Position numbers and translations under genes: made by a program. Source: Lomentospora prolificans (lineage: Eukaryota; Ascomycota; Sordariomycetes; Microascales; Microascaceae). Taken from it: 64,000 nt of DNA. The notes under the pieces were generated by a model, which saw only the letters and a list, made by a program, of their open reading frames with translations, did no database searches and was not told the origin of the DNA. The stretch spans positions 1,302,001-1,366,000 of the forward strand of contig JARFXM010000007.1 in NCBI GenBank assembly GCA_029532625.1. Direction: 5' to 3'. This document shows positions 1 through 11,335 of the stretch, in pieces. Numbering within the stretch: the stretch's first letter is position 1; each line of letters begins with the position of its first letter.

Positions 1-330
1 TAGCGCCGCCAGTGGACTTCTTAATTCGCCGACCCTATCCCGTCTCAAAGCTTAGTGCCCCCAATCAATCTTTCTTCACGTCTTTCCATCGTCTCACAGC
101 GACATTCGGTAATTGATTGTCCACTGCGAGTTCGGCCACTTGCGACGCGCGCCCTTTCCCGCATCCTAATCCATCGCGCCAATCCCGGCCCTCCGTCGAT
201 TCCGAGTCGCCGCATCACGCCCCGACCCCTTTCTGCGTGGCTCCATCGAGTTCGTATGGTGATAGGGCAGATAGATCAACCCGAGTCGATACCCACGCGA
301 AGTGGATCATCGACGATATAAATCCAGAAG
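1..330 (+). other. Leader/promoter side of the LIM-binding gene
   Basis: This is pyrimidine-rich sequence upstream of the first ATG. Short overlapping reading frames here have no recognisable features and probably lie in the 5' leader. No TATA box is obvious. Confidence 0.4.
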
Positions 331-2786
331 ATGATGGCGAGTATGGGACCTGGCTTTGGCCATCCTAACGTCATGCAACAGCATCCAGGTGTCCCCGGAG
401 GCCATCCCATGGCTCAAGGGATGCCACATAACCCAAGTCAGCAAGGAGTACCTGGTGGAGGCATGCCTCCCCAGCTTGGTGCGCATATGGCGGTTTCCGG
501 CGCACCTGGCTCTCAGGTACCGGCTGGTCTTATGGGCAACATGCAACCCGTAGCAGGTGGGCCGAACGCACATGCCCTTCAACACTTGAACCCCGGACAG
601 CCACAAATGTTCCCTCAACAGCCACTGCACCGTACGTTGTCCGAACTAACCAATCAAGCTCATGGCCTTCACACACATACCTGAAAGACCAAGGCTAACT
701 TTAACTCCTCAAATCTAGTCAATGGCCCAATGCAGGCGCAGCTCCAGCAACAACGATACCTCCAGCAGCAGGCTCAGGCCAGGCAGGCGCTCATCGCGCA
801 GCAGTTGCACGGCAACATGGGCGCTGTCAACGGCATGCCCATGGGCATGCCCATGCAACCCATGAATGCCGCTCAGATGGCTGCCATGAGGCAAATGAGG
901 CCCGTAAGTCAGGCAATATCATCATCATTGGCATGGCTGAGAGCAGCACCCTCGCTAACTTGTGCAAAAGGGGCATCCCCACGCTCAGGCGTTGATGGCA
1001 CAGCATATGGCCATGCAGCACCACCAGGCCCAGGCCCAAGCTCAGAATCCACACCTCGTTCAAGGCAACAATCCCGGTCAACACATGCAGATGACGCCGC
1101 AGCAACTGCAAAACCTCCAGACCCAGCAAGCGCAAATCGCAGCTGCGAGCATGCAGGCACAAGCCTCTGGCCAAGGTCAGCAACATCCCGGCCAGCGACC
1201 TCAACCGCAAGCCCAACAACCCCAGCAACCCGGCCAGCAGAACCCCCAGGCCTCGCAACCCCAGACCCAAGCTGGCACCCCCGCGCCATCCGGCGGACAG
1301 CAGACACCGGCACAAACACCGGGACCCACACCAGCGCCGCAGAACCAACCCCAACAGCCGCAGAACCAACAGCCTCAACAACCCCAACCCCAGCTCCAGA
1401 ACGCGGCCACCGCGCACCCGCAACAGGCGCAATTGAACGCCCAAGCAGCACACCAAGTTGCGGTAGCGAATAGCATTGCTCTGCAACAGCGAAGGGCGGA
1501 GATGAGGAGTCACTGCCTGTTGAAGTTGATGCAGTTCTCGGAGCATCTTAGCGGTTTTCCTGTAAGTTATGCCCCATACGCGGTCCCCCAACTTCGGCTT
1601 TTTCCCTCTCTAACATTGCGACACAGGGTCCCAAGGGCAAGGGCGATTTGTCATACTGGAACGAGTTCGTCGGCCGGTTCTTCTCGCCCAAAGGTGTCTT
1701 CAGGCACTGGGTCCACATCAACGACGCCGAGCAAGAGACGGATAAACAGTACGAGATTGCCTTCCCCGCGTTGGCGCGATACTTTCACACCTACTTCGAC
1801 AGCGGCGTCAAATCTATGCAGTTCGTAATGGACAAGGGCACCACGGAACGCCCGCTCCCCGGCGACAGCTATTGGATAGAAAACAGCCGTTCAAGCTTCG
1901 TCTACTGGTTTGAGAGCGGCCTACACGTAAGCCAATTCTCGGAAAAGATTTGAGTAAAGTCCCATCTTACTAACTGGATTTATAGTTGGTTGCCACCGGA
2001 ACTCTGAGGGCGCAGTTCGACGCAGAACAGAAGCTGGAGCTGTTTGAGTTCTCCACCACCGGCCACGAGGAATACGTGTCGCTGAAGAGTGTGATCAAGG
2101 CAGCGACGCCGGCTCATAATTGGGTTAAGGACTGGCAGAAGCTTAATTCACAAGACATCAAGTCCTCGCCCGAGATGAGCAAAAAGACGAAGCAGAAGCA
2201 ACTGAAGTCTCCCCAAAACCCGCCACCAGATGCTCTTGTTGACCTACCTCCGTCAGCCGTCAACGCTAGTATGGGAATCCCCGAAGCTGTGTTCCAGTTC
2301 CTCGAGCTCGCGGAAGTGATGGGCCAAATGGGCCCTCTCTTTGGTTACTGCCACTCTCATCCCGGCGTCGGCGCCTACGCGGCAGTGGACCAGTATGTAT
2401 CACAGATAAATAACATGAATGCAGCCCAGAACATGGTGCAGGGACCCAGGACACCCGGCTTCCCGAATATGCAGATGGGTGCGAGCCCGGCCATGGCTAA
2501 CATTCAATTACCCGGATCCCCGCACGTGGTTGGTAGCCCGATCCCGGCTCATATGCAGGCCCCCGGGATGCAGATCCAGAGGAGCCACCAAGGTACGAGC
2601 TCGAGCGGACCCAGCGCCAACACCTCCCCTGCTTCGAACAAGAGGAGGCGGCCGTCGGGCGTCAAGACGGAAGACGATGGAGGCTCTGCTCCTACCCCAG
2701 GTGCAGCCGGTCAAGTCAACGGCGTCCAGGGCAAGAAGAACCCGCCCACGCCGAGGATGCCCAAGAAGGCAAAGACTGGAAACTAA
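331..2786 (+). CDS. ptaB: LIM-domain-binding transcription cofactor (PtaB/Ldb1-type)
   Basis: Five exons (331-631, 719-903, 971-1561, 1627-1926, 1986-2786) join in frame to 725 residues; every intron has a GTACGT or GTAAG-type donor and an AG acceptor. The first 360 residues are low-complexity Gln/Pro/Met-rich. A LIM-binding (Ldb1) domain follows at about residues 340-530, starting near DLSYWNEFVGRFFSPKG, split by the last intron, and ending near NWVKDWQKLNSQD. The C-terminal tail is disordered and basic, with KRRRPSG resembling a nuclear localisation signal. In known family members (Aspergillus PtaB, yeast Mfg1) the protein acts in the nucleus with Flo8/Som1-type factors to control adhesion, filamentation and biofilm; that role here is inferred. 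The start has two adjacent ATGs (331 and 334); the first is used. Family assignment is firm, the symbol less so. Confidence 0.9.
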
Positions 2787-4326
2787 CGACCCGGGCGCCA
2801 TTATATTTACACTACCTTTTCACACCAGGGCAAAATTTGCATGGAAAATTATGGACATTATCAGCATGGTGGCGGGCGTCAACGTTTGGCGGGATTTGGT
2901 TTTCGGGGGCCTTTTATGGGTACTGCTTGGTTCTCTTTCTCTCGCCCCGATATCCACATCTTTTTTTCTTACTCGCGAGGATCTTGCTTGTTTAAGGGGT
3001 TGGGTGTTGTTACAGGAACGGCGGGCAACGCTTGTCTTTGTTTTTATCTATTTCTTGTTCGAGGCCCTTTTCCGACACGACTACGCACAATCTTCCGGGA
3101 CGGTAGCAGCTCACGATATCAGCCGAACGACGTTATTCTGGCCGAAGGCAATTTTTTTTTTTTCTTTTTCGGTTTCTCTGCTCCCGAAGGATAGCAGCAT
3201 GATGGCTTCTTTTGTTTGATTTTGTTCCCAGGTGTCCGCGCAAAGCTATCCATCTAGGGCCCAGGATGGATCACAAACCGGAGTTAACATTGTGTGTGTG
3301 TGTGCGTGTGTGCAAGGAAAGGGGAACCCTAATGTTTTTAAAAAGGAACCAGGAGTTACCGTGTACATCAGATGAACATTTGACGTTTTTAGTTTACTGA
3401 GTTGCTTCTTTCGGCTGTGTCTTTTCGTTCTCTGCGTTGCTCTGCTGGTTCTTTAGGTTCTGCCCAGTGGTTTCTCGTCTCGTCCGGGGGCGGCAATGGA
3501 CACCGTTTCGGCAATTGGTGCCGGGACGGCCCGCAGCTCCTACGAAATCTATCTAGGCAATGGCGAGGCTAGAGGCGGTATCGGGAATGGAAAGGTGGCG
3601 AGAGGGGAAGGTTATGTAAAAGGAACGGTGAGGAAGACAAGGCCAGTGAGAGTGGAGGGGTGCAGCGAACCGAGCGAGGGAATTTGCAGGCGAGCTTTTA
3701 CAAATTGGGGTTTGGTGCTTCTGTACTGTTGTTATACATTTTCTGCTTGCTGCCACCTGTTGCTTTGCTGCTCTTTGAAATCGCTTCGGTACGGAATGGG
3801 AATAAGCATAGCCGAAAGCTTGAGTCGATTGTTATCCCAAGAGCGCTTGGTTACCGTGATGTTTTTCGTCCTCGTTGATGATGTGTCCGATTGTGAGAGT
3901 GATGCGACCTAGAGCGGCAAATGCCAAGTCGTACGTACTACGTAGTAGGTATGAAATAGTGCGGCGGAAGCGAAGAGGCAAGTTCTTGGACAGCTATGAT
4001 ATACATTCCAATCTTTTCCAAAAGGCATCTAGAAGGTCGGAAGTGGAGGAGAGAAGGCGCGCGTTGAGTGGACGGAGTGGTTAACGCCAAAGCACCCAAG
4101 GGGTAGTAGGTCGGAGAGGCACGGCTAACTCACTCGCATTTCATCGCGATTACGCTGAGACAATAGGACCTACCTTGGCGATGGGTCTAGGCGCAGTGTT
4201 TGGGGTGTCCAGGAGCGGGGCAGGCGAGGGAAGGGGAGATTTGCGAGGTTCCAGGTTGGTGAGGGTGTGGAAGGAGAGATGTTGTCGAGCTGGAGATGTT
4301 GGGTCGTAGGGTAGAGAGAAGAGGGA

Positions 4327-4398
4327 GGAGAGAGAGAGAGAGAGAGAGAGAAAAAGAGAGCAGAGGGAGGAGAGAGAGAGAAAGAGAGAGAGAGAGAG
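4327..4398. repeat. (GA)n microsatellite, interrupted
   Basis: A purine tract consists of GA dinucleotides broken by short AAAA and GGGAGG interruptions. It creates a spurious Ser/Leu-rich reading frame on the minus strand. Confidence 0.9.
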
Positions 4399-5643
4399 CA
4401 AACTGCAGGTAGGACGCGGCCTTGGAAGAACAATAGCTCCGAGTATTGAGCATCTGAAAGAGTGTATGGCTTGGGTTGATTTTGATGGAGAGGGAGCGGC
4501 GTAAGCTATGAGCGAGTAGTCCGATCAGACGATCTTGGGGCACTTTTGTCGGGTTTGGAATTGTTCGGCCTGGTAGGGGACTGGAGGAATCAAAATGACA
4601 TTCTGTGGCCCATTTTCCCCCGTGTATCTCGAGAAGAACGGGTTTGAGTGTTGGAACACGTAAGAATGGTGCGGCAGGCAATATCAAGCAGGGAGCCTGG
4701 TGTGCGTAAGAGTGTAAGACAAAAATTTGGCCTACTGTCTTCATCGGCCTCAGCCGCCCCCTTTAGCTTTTCCAAGTAAGCCTGCCTTGTGGAAACGTCA
4801 GCTTTCCCCGCAAGTTACCTGACAGACCCAAATTTTTTTTTAAAAAATAAAGAAAGAAAAGGGGGGAAAGAGGGTCTTTGGACTAGATTTTCGGGGAATT
4901 CCAAACAGCCGGCTACGGTGGTGGCTTATACCGCCAGCGGCATGCGGTGTTCGCTTCCTTCACTATTGTTTAGTATGTATCTGGGGAGCTGAAGAGCCCA
5001 TGAGGTGGAGGGGGACAGTGACACTGCATTAGAATGGTCTTGGGTCTTGGGAGGGTAGTTCGGGAACGGATGATTAGTAGCTTCGGGAGAGGCTTAGATA
5101 TGTTGTGTTGCGGTGGCTTGCAGGTGAAGAGAGATCCGTGGACTCCTCTTGGTTTTGGGAAGGGGAAAGACAGGACATGATGAGGTAACTGGGGGAATAA
5201 TAATCTTGTCAGTCCAGTTCTATTAATATCCGGGAGAATTGGGTTGAGCTGGGGAATGGAAGGCGAGAACGGAGAGTCCGCTGCCAGCAACAGAGTACTT
5301 CGTAGGGCTGGCTGAGCGAGGGCCGGAAGCTGAAGCTGGCGAGAGCTCGAGGTGGTTCGGGATGCCAGGCTTGCTGCTGTATTACTCCGTCGCAACTGTC
5401 CCCTTTTCGGCAAGACAGCTAGCTCGCACGACGTCAACGATTGATCCTTTTTTGTCACACCATCACTCGTCGCAGACTCTCTGCAGTGGAGCTCCGAGAG
5501 CTCATGACCCTGGCCTACATCGGGCATAAAGCAAATGCGGTATTGGGCTCAAAGCTCCAGTCTACTTGGCATCTCTAATACAGCTCCGCTTGTCTTTGCC
5601 CCCCTCCCCCCGCACGCATGGGGAGCACACGAGAGAAAAGCGG

Positions 5644-5681
<38 letters not shown>
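5644..5681. repeat. Homopolymer A run, 38 nt
   Basis: An uninterrupted run of about 38 A residues. The length may be unreliable in an assembly. It produces meaningless poly-Lys and poly-Phe frames. Confidence 0.9.
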
Positions 5682-5684
<3 letters not shown>

Positions 5685-6193
5685 CGTACAAGCAAGGCGC
5701 GGTGCAGGAGGGTGCTTGGGGTGGTGGACCAAGAGCGCAGAGCATCCTCGATTGGGACGCGGACGTGGGAGAGACGAGACAGGGGAATATTTCTCCACTT
5801 TTCTGGGTCCTCTTGGGTTTTCTTTTAACTTTTATTGCTCTCGGAGGAGCAGGAAACACGAGGTTCTGAATTTGGGACTTGGGATCCATTGGGAAACACG
5901 GAAGGGGTTGGAGGAGGATGCTGCGGGGTGCAGAAGTTGAGAGCTAAAAGGGAGCGGGATACGAGGCCAAGAACGTGCTTGGGCTCTTTGGGGTTGGTTC
6001 GGTGTACGGTGAGGTCATCTGATTATTAGTACATGGTTCTGTGTGAGAGAGATGAAGAGAAAGAGACGAGGAAGTGGAAAGATGCCGGTAAGAGGTTGAT
6101 GGGGCAAGTCGGAGGGATTCTGGAGAGCGAATATCGGGTGGCATCGTGGATGCATGCACACATGCGGTGATGAAGATGAGAGAATGAGAGAAT

Positions 6194-6215
6194 GAGAGAG
6201 AGAGAGAGAGAGAGA
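6194..6215. repeat. (GA)n microsatellite
   Basis: About eleven GA units, flanked by imperfect copies of GAATGAGA. Confidence 0.85.
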
Positions 6216-6864
6216 CGGACGGAGAGAGTTGATCAAGTGGCGAGACATTCCGAGATTGGCTGGCCGTGTCCCAATCAATAATATCCAGGCGCCCGATTGA
6301 ACGGGTTGTCTCGTGTTAGGTGGAGATGATGGAGATGAAGATCGGGAGACAACGAGATCAAGAGAGACGTGACGCTGTGATGCGACGCTGCATCGCACCA
6401 CCCCAGCCAGCCTGCCTGGCGCATTCCGTTTCGACCGTGTCCGTATTCAACCTAGTCTGGCCAGCAAATCCGTTCTTGACATTGAAGGAAATGGACGTTA
6501 TGGCAAAGCACCGCACCGCTCCGCTCCGCTTACCTGCGGAATCCAAACCACGTTGCACCGTTGCAGAGCGGAAAGAAGGGAGAAAATAAAATAAAACAAA
6601 AAACAAAAACAAGCATAGAAAGTCACCAGCTTGACCGCTGCTCTCCGCTGGTCACCGGGCCGGCCTCGTATTTCCCATACGCTGGCATTCACACTTGACC
6701 GTTCAACCCCTCCCTTTCTCGCTGGCTGGCTGCCCTCATTATACTCTCTCTCTCCTAGTGCCCGGCTCGTCTCTTCCCGCCGTCTGGTGTCTGGTCCCAC
6801 CAGCACTCCCTTTTTTTTTCTTTCTTCCTCTTTGCTTTTCTTTTCTCGTCTGTCCTCTGTTAGA

Positions 6865-6905
6865 GAGAGTCGACTTGGGGACTAGTGAGAGTCGACTTGG
6901 GGACT
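6865..6905. repeat. Direct repeat of 19 bp, two copies
   Basis: The 19-mer GAGAGTCGACTTGGGGACT occurs at 6865-6883 and again, identical, at 6887-6905, separated by 3 bp. It is a local tandem duplication with no evident function. Confidence 0.85.
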
Positions 6906-7152
6906 GGGGAGCCGACAGCCGTTCGTGGTGTACGAACAAGGGAGCAATCGGCGCGCATTGCGCATTGCTAGGACAGGGTCCGAGGTGGTGATGCTATATT
7001 TAGAACCCTGCGACTTTGACTGACGACCTCGAACCTTAATATGTGAAGGCTGCATGGCCATGGACAAGCACACCACGCCGCCGGATGGGCGAGAGGAGAG
7101 GACAAAAATGTCATTCTCGTGTAAATCAGTGGAGAGATCTCAACCTTGATAT

Positions 7153-7187
7153 CTTTTTTTTCTTTCTTTTTTTTTTTTTTTTTTTTT
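7153..7187. repeat. Poly-T tract
   Basis: A run of T with two C interruptions, including more than 20 consecutive T. It is low complexity only. Confidence 0.85.
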
Positions 7188-7972
7188 CATTACTTTCCAG
7201 CCTCGGTTTGTCAATTCTCCATTGGGACAGCAACCCGTCGCGGCATCGGGAATTAATCGATTACTTATCTCTCCCGCCCCCCTCCTCTTTCATCCATATT
7301 CAAGTGCCTTGCGTCGAACCATGCCATCAGTCTCATTCTCGCTTCGTTGTTGGCTTTGCCCTGCCCGGTTGGGTGGCGTTCCCCCGTTCCCCTAAGAGTC
7401 GGAGGGCTGAACGTTGTGTGGTCAAGTGCCGAACCTTGGGGCCATGAATCTCATATTCCCGAGCCTCTCTCATCCGCCCAGCTGCTTCTTGGGTCTCCCT
7501 CTCTATACACCCACCGTTGATGCCTATGTCTGCCGAAGCCCACTGCCATTGAATGATAAAGGCCAAAGAACCGGAAAGGACAAAAAAAAAATAAGTAAAC
7601 CCCGACGTCTAACGTCTAGCTTTCTCCGCACGCCCTCGGGTCGGGGGCTGCCCACTCCACCTCCCCAATCTTACACATCGCCCACCCTCTCGGATCCCGG
7701 GTGCCGTCTGATGAAAAAGGGAGCCCTTCTCCTTCTTAGCCTCCCCTCTTTCCGCTGGGGAATGTCCAAACTCTGAGGAGACACCAAGCCCCCGCCAGTG
7801 ACATCTTTCTCACCACTCTTTGCCTATCTGGGGTAATGTAGCTGGCTCCCTTCTCTTCGGAGAAGAGGTAAGAGATCGGCGCTGTAGTGTAGCCGATCCT
7901 TCTTAGGGTAGAATACTCCGGTTGCATACATGAACCGATTCCGATGGAGAGGTAGCGAGATGATTCTTTTTT

Positions 7973-7999
7973 TGCCTTGCCTTGCCTTGCCTTGCCTCG
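7973..7999. repeat. (CCTTG)n pentanucleotide microsatellite
   Basis: About five tandem CCTTG units follow a short T run. Confidence 0.85.
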
Positions 8000-9082
8000 C
8001 CCGCACGAATGCTAATGTGCTACCTCATCTCCTGCGCCTCACTTCCGAGATGAGATGCCCTCTATCTTAGTGGCTCTCATATCCATAAGGCGTAAAGTCA
8101 GCGTCTTATACGCGTGGGAAGGACCATGCTTGACGTCTTCCTCCTCTATCCTGTTTGGCCAATTCGCCCAAAGATTCTAAAAATAAAAAAAACAAGCTCA
8201 AGTCTTGTGATGGCTCCAAGACCCTAATCCGCTCATGGCCGAGAAACCACGTCTCTGTAAGTGCCAGGCGAACAAATGTCAAACGACCTGAGGAACCCAG
8301 CCGCCGAGATCTGGAATACGGACCACCACCCTGTCACCCCACCATATAGCCCAAGCTAACAAACCGCTCCCCATGTCCCCCTCAGGCCAACCGAACAAGC
8401 TTTCCCGCTCACTGCAACCCCCTTGTCCCCGGTCGTCTTTCTTGCTTTCCCGTATTCTCGTCGAACCCGCACACCGGCCGAGCGCCATGGCGCCCGTTCC
8501 GTTTCCCTTCTTTCTCTACCGTAACCCCGTTTCCAAGCGGATCCAACAAGGTTAAACCCTAGACGAAGCCCTTTCTCTCGATCTTGGAGGCTCGGTCTCG
8601 GCGCAGGGCTACGCGGCTCCCCCTCCCCCCGGGTGTCATTTTTGCCTTTCCCACATCTGGGTGCACCACACCATATCCACATGCACGTCTCCCCGTCCCT
8701 CCTCTTACAGAACCACCACCTCCCTCGGCAAAGCAAGGTAAAACTAGGTTGAAGAAACAATAGGTGGACGTGGGAGGGAAAGAGGCAGAGGAAACGGAAG
8801 ACTGGGCTACATACACGAGGTAGCCTAGCTGCATCGTCTATGCAGCTCTCGTCTATTCCCTCCCTTTGGCGTAGATACGTCTCCCCATCCCCGGTTCACT
8901 ACTCGTGACCGTGACATCGCGGCTGCCCGTGTTGTTAAGCCAGGCGGCGCAGCTAGCCTCCATCAGCTCATCCATTGCGAGAACGCCCTTCTTCTCCCAA
9001 GTCTCTGCGCTCTCTCTCTCTCTCTTTCTTGCTCTCTCGCCTCGTAGAGAACGTAAAGAGGAGCAACCTGCAAAGAGTCGTC

Positions 9083-9090
9083 TATATAAA
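9083..9090 (+). promoter_or_regulatory. TATA box of the secreted cysteine-rich gene
   Basis: TATATAAA lies 151 nt upstream of the ATG at 9241, after a long CT-rich block (about 9009-9040) and before a C/A-rich leader that ends in CCAACC just before the ATG. This layout is typical of a strongly expressed fungal gene; the assignment is by position. Confidence 0.6.
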
Positions 9091-9240
9091 CCACCCTTCC
9101 CATCCTCCGGAAACCTCCTCCTTCCCTTGCTCATCATCCTCAACCCAATCTTCAAAGCCACTCTTCAACACACACGTGCAACACCTTTCAAACTACAACA
9201 GACTCTTCCGCAGTCCTCCTCTCATAACCCACCACCAACC

Positions 9241-9634
9241 ATGCATTTCAAGACCATCGTCCTCTCCGCCTTCGCCGCCCTCGCGGTCGCGAACCCCCTC
9301 TCCCCTCCCGTCAAGTGCAAGCCCGCCACCTACTCTTGTGCTGCCAACAGCCAGACTGGCGCTCCCGGCTGGCAGATCTGCGACACCCAGGGTGCCTGGC
9401 AGGTAAGCTTTCACCCTTATTTCCCTTCCTCCCCCCGCTGCCTTCTTTTTTTCTTTTACCTTTTTTCCCTAAAGTCCCCTCAGTCCCCTTTGGCTTTCCT
9501 TGGTCACCAAAGGAAAGAGCGAGGTATCTTTTGTGTCATGGATGAGCTAACAAAAAGAATAGTACGGCGGTGACTGCCCCCCAAAGACCAAGTGCTTCTT
9601 CAATGAGGTCAACCAGTCCCCCTACTGCATCTAA
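9241..9634 (+). CDS. Small secreted six-cysteine protein
   Basis: Two exons (9241-9402 and 9563-9634) joined over a GTAAGC...AATAG intron encode 77 residues. Residues 1-17 form a classic signal peptide (MHFKTIVLSAFAALAVA). The mature part is about 60 residues with six cysteines at 26, 33, 47, 59, 65 and 76, plus conserved-looking ATYSC, GWQIC and SPYC motifs. The even cysteine number suggests three disulfides in an extracellular protein. Small secreted proteins with this kind of Cys/Trp spacing are common in filamentous fungi, but I cannot assign a function. Options are a wall- or carbohydrate-binding module, an effector candidate or an abundant secreted protein of unknown role. A TATA box upstream supports a real gene. 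The second exon is too short to be seen as a reading frame alone. Confidence 0.8.
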
Positions 9635-10656
9635 GCGACCTCACCACCTAGCCGCCTCGCCCTCCCGCTTCCTTGTAAACGAACCGGTCGTCACGCCAGC
9701 AACAATAGAGCCCGAACAAGTTAGACGACGGCCGGCCAGCTGTCTTAGTTCTTTCTCTCCTTTTTTGTGGAGGGCTAGGGATTTCACCATGTTCTTCCCG
9801 GTCTACTTTCCTTGATTCCTGCTACGTTGGATGAGACAGCTTTTGCAAAGACGGATTTCCCGGTTTGGTGTGTTTCGAGATGGTGTTTGTTTGAACCTCC
9901 CCGTTTTGTGGGCTTCTTACCTCTCCTTAACCATTTAATTTTGAGTCCCTCTCTTTATGGGGTATTTCGGGATTGTTGAATAGTATATAATATACTTATT
10001 CTCTTATACACCTGCTAGCACATGACCGTTCCCGTCCTCATGATCTGCTGGGGTGCTCAAGTCATCTCACTCGAGTACTTTATGACCTGCGAACCAGGGT
10101 AAGCGCTCATGTAAATCGGCAGACAGAAAATTGGCGCTTCACTTGGCTGAATAAAGGAGAAAGATGAGTAGCAACAACAGCCGTGGTTCAAGTCTAAGTG
10201 CCAAAAAAAAGTACAAACAGACAATGATGGTCGTCGGCTCATGGATCCTTGTCGAACAGACATCGATGCTGTCAACAAGACCATAGCATATCCACCACCA
10301 TTATCGATACCTTCAAACCCGTGGCATCGTCGGCGAAGTACGCCCAACTAGAGGAGGGGGAAACACAACCCAGGTTCGAGACCCCAAGACCTCGCGAGCC
10401 ACCAAACAAAAAGCGACGACAAGCGAGCCCGAATCATCCGTCCTAGGAAACGATAGACACAAAGGTTACAAGACCAGTCGTGATACAGTGTTTGCTCCTC
10501 AGTTGCTGCTACCTTAACAGGCCGACACCCCGTTCGCACGTCAGAACTTGGGACCTGGGTAGCTTTGCGTTCGTATTCCGCCCAGTATCATAATCCGAAA
10601 CGCCAAAACCTAAAGCACAAGGACGCGAGGGATGAATAATCGTCGTAACAGTTCGC
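9635..10656. other. 3' flanks between two convergent genes
   Basis: This is T-rich 3'-UTR-like sequence after the secreted-protein gene, with TATATAATATA near 9984-9995, then sequence downstream of atg8. I see no gene or repeat. Confidence 0.5.
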
Positions 10657-11335
10657 TTAAGCCGTCTCGAAGTCGCCAAAAGTGTTCTCGCCCGAGTACG
10701 TGATGTAGAGGAAGCTATATCAGTGTTAGCGGTCTTCCTTGCAGCTGAAAAGGGATGTGATAACGTACCCATCCTCGTCCTTGTGCTCGGCGTAGATGCT
10801 GCTCATGAGCGCCGCGGTGGGCGGTAGAACTTCATCGACAAAGATGAAGATCGCCTTCTCGGGCGAGAGCTTGATGCGCTTCCTGATGACGTAGACGAAC
10901 TGGCCTACGGTAAGATCGGCGGGGACAAGATATTTCTTCTTGTCAATCGTGGCGATGTCGCTCTTCTCAACCTTCTCGCAAATGACCTGTCAAAGCGATG
11001 CGGGTCAGTGAATCCTGTCGGGTTTTGCATTTCTTCTTCTTGGGTGGCGTGGTGAATTGCGTGAAGGGAAAGAGAGCGGTGAGGCAGCCCGATGGGCTTC
11101 CAAGCCTTTCCAGACCGCCCATCGCCCAAATTTTGCGTGAGACTGACAAAAAAAGAGACGGGAACGAAGGAAAAGAAAACGGGAGAACGGCGGTGCGTTG
11201 AACTGACCAGCGACGAGGAAGGGCGAGGTTGAGGATACTACTTACAGGAATGCGGTCGGCGTATTTCTGGCGGATGCGCTCGGCCTCGGCCTTTCGCTTC
11301 TCGAAGGGGTGCTCGTCCTTGAACTTGGATCGCAT
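10657..11335 (-). CDS. atg8: Autophagy ubiquitin-like protein Atg8
   Basis: Three exons on the minus strand (11335-11246, 10986-10769, 10714-10657) encode 121 residues. The sequence starts [20 protein letters not shown] and ends [13 protein letters not shown], the standard Atg8 pattern. The protein is conjugated to phosphatidylethanolamine on the phagophore and drives membrane expansion and cargo capture. Gly116 in the FG motif is the residue exposed when Atg4 trims the last five residues. The first intron (259 nt) falls after RIP and is longer than most introns here; the second splits the Gly codon of DEDGFLY. Length and sequence match the family throughout, and I see no defects. Confidence 0.97.

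Larger units (their letters stand above)
2787..9082. other. 6.3 kb gene-free interval with simple repeats
   Basis: This interval lies between the LIM-binding gene and the secreted-protein gene. I find no reading frame with a recognisable domain or convincing exon structure. The longest minus-strand frames (about 4187-4744 and 4970-5527) translate to Ser/Leu/Pro low-complexity sequence driven by GA repeats. Content includes T-rich 3'-UTR-like sequence to about 3.4 kb, purine runs, a 38-nt A run, a second GA repeat, long T runs and CT-rich blocks. It may hold long UTRs or noncoding transcripts, but nothing in the sequence proves it. Confidence 0.6.

Noticed and set aside
827..1591. 254-codon minus-strand frame opposite the LIM-binding gene
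   Set aside because: It is the shadow of the Gln/Pro-rich coding exon 3 on the other strand.
4187..4744. 185-codon minus-strand frame
   Set aside because: Its second half is a Ser/Leu run produced by the GA microsatellite; no domain, no splice context.
4970..5527. 185-codon minus-strand frame
   Set aside because: Low-complexity Ser/Pro/Leu translation without recognisable features; not supported by promoter or splice signals.
10366..10386. tRNA B-box-like GGTTCGAGACC
   Set aside because: The flanking bases do not pair as a T stem and no A box lies at a suitable distance.
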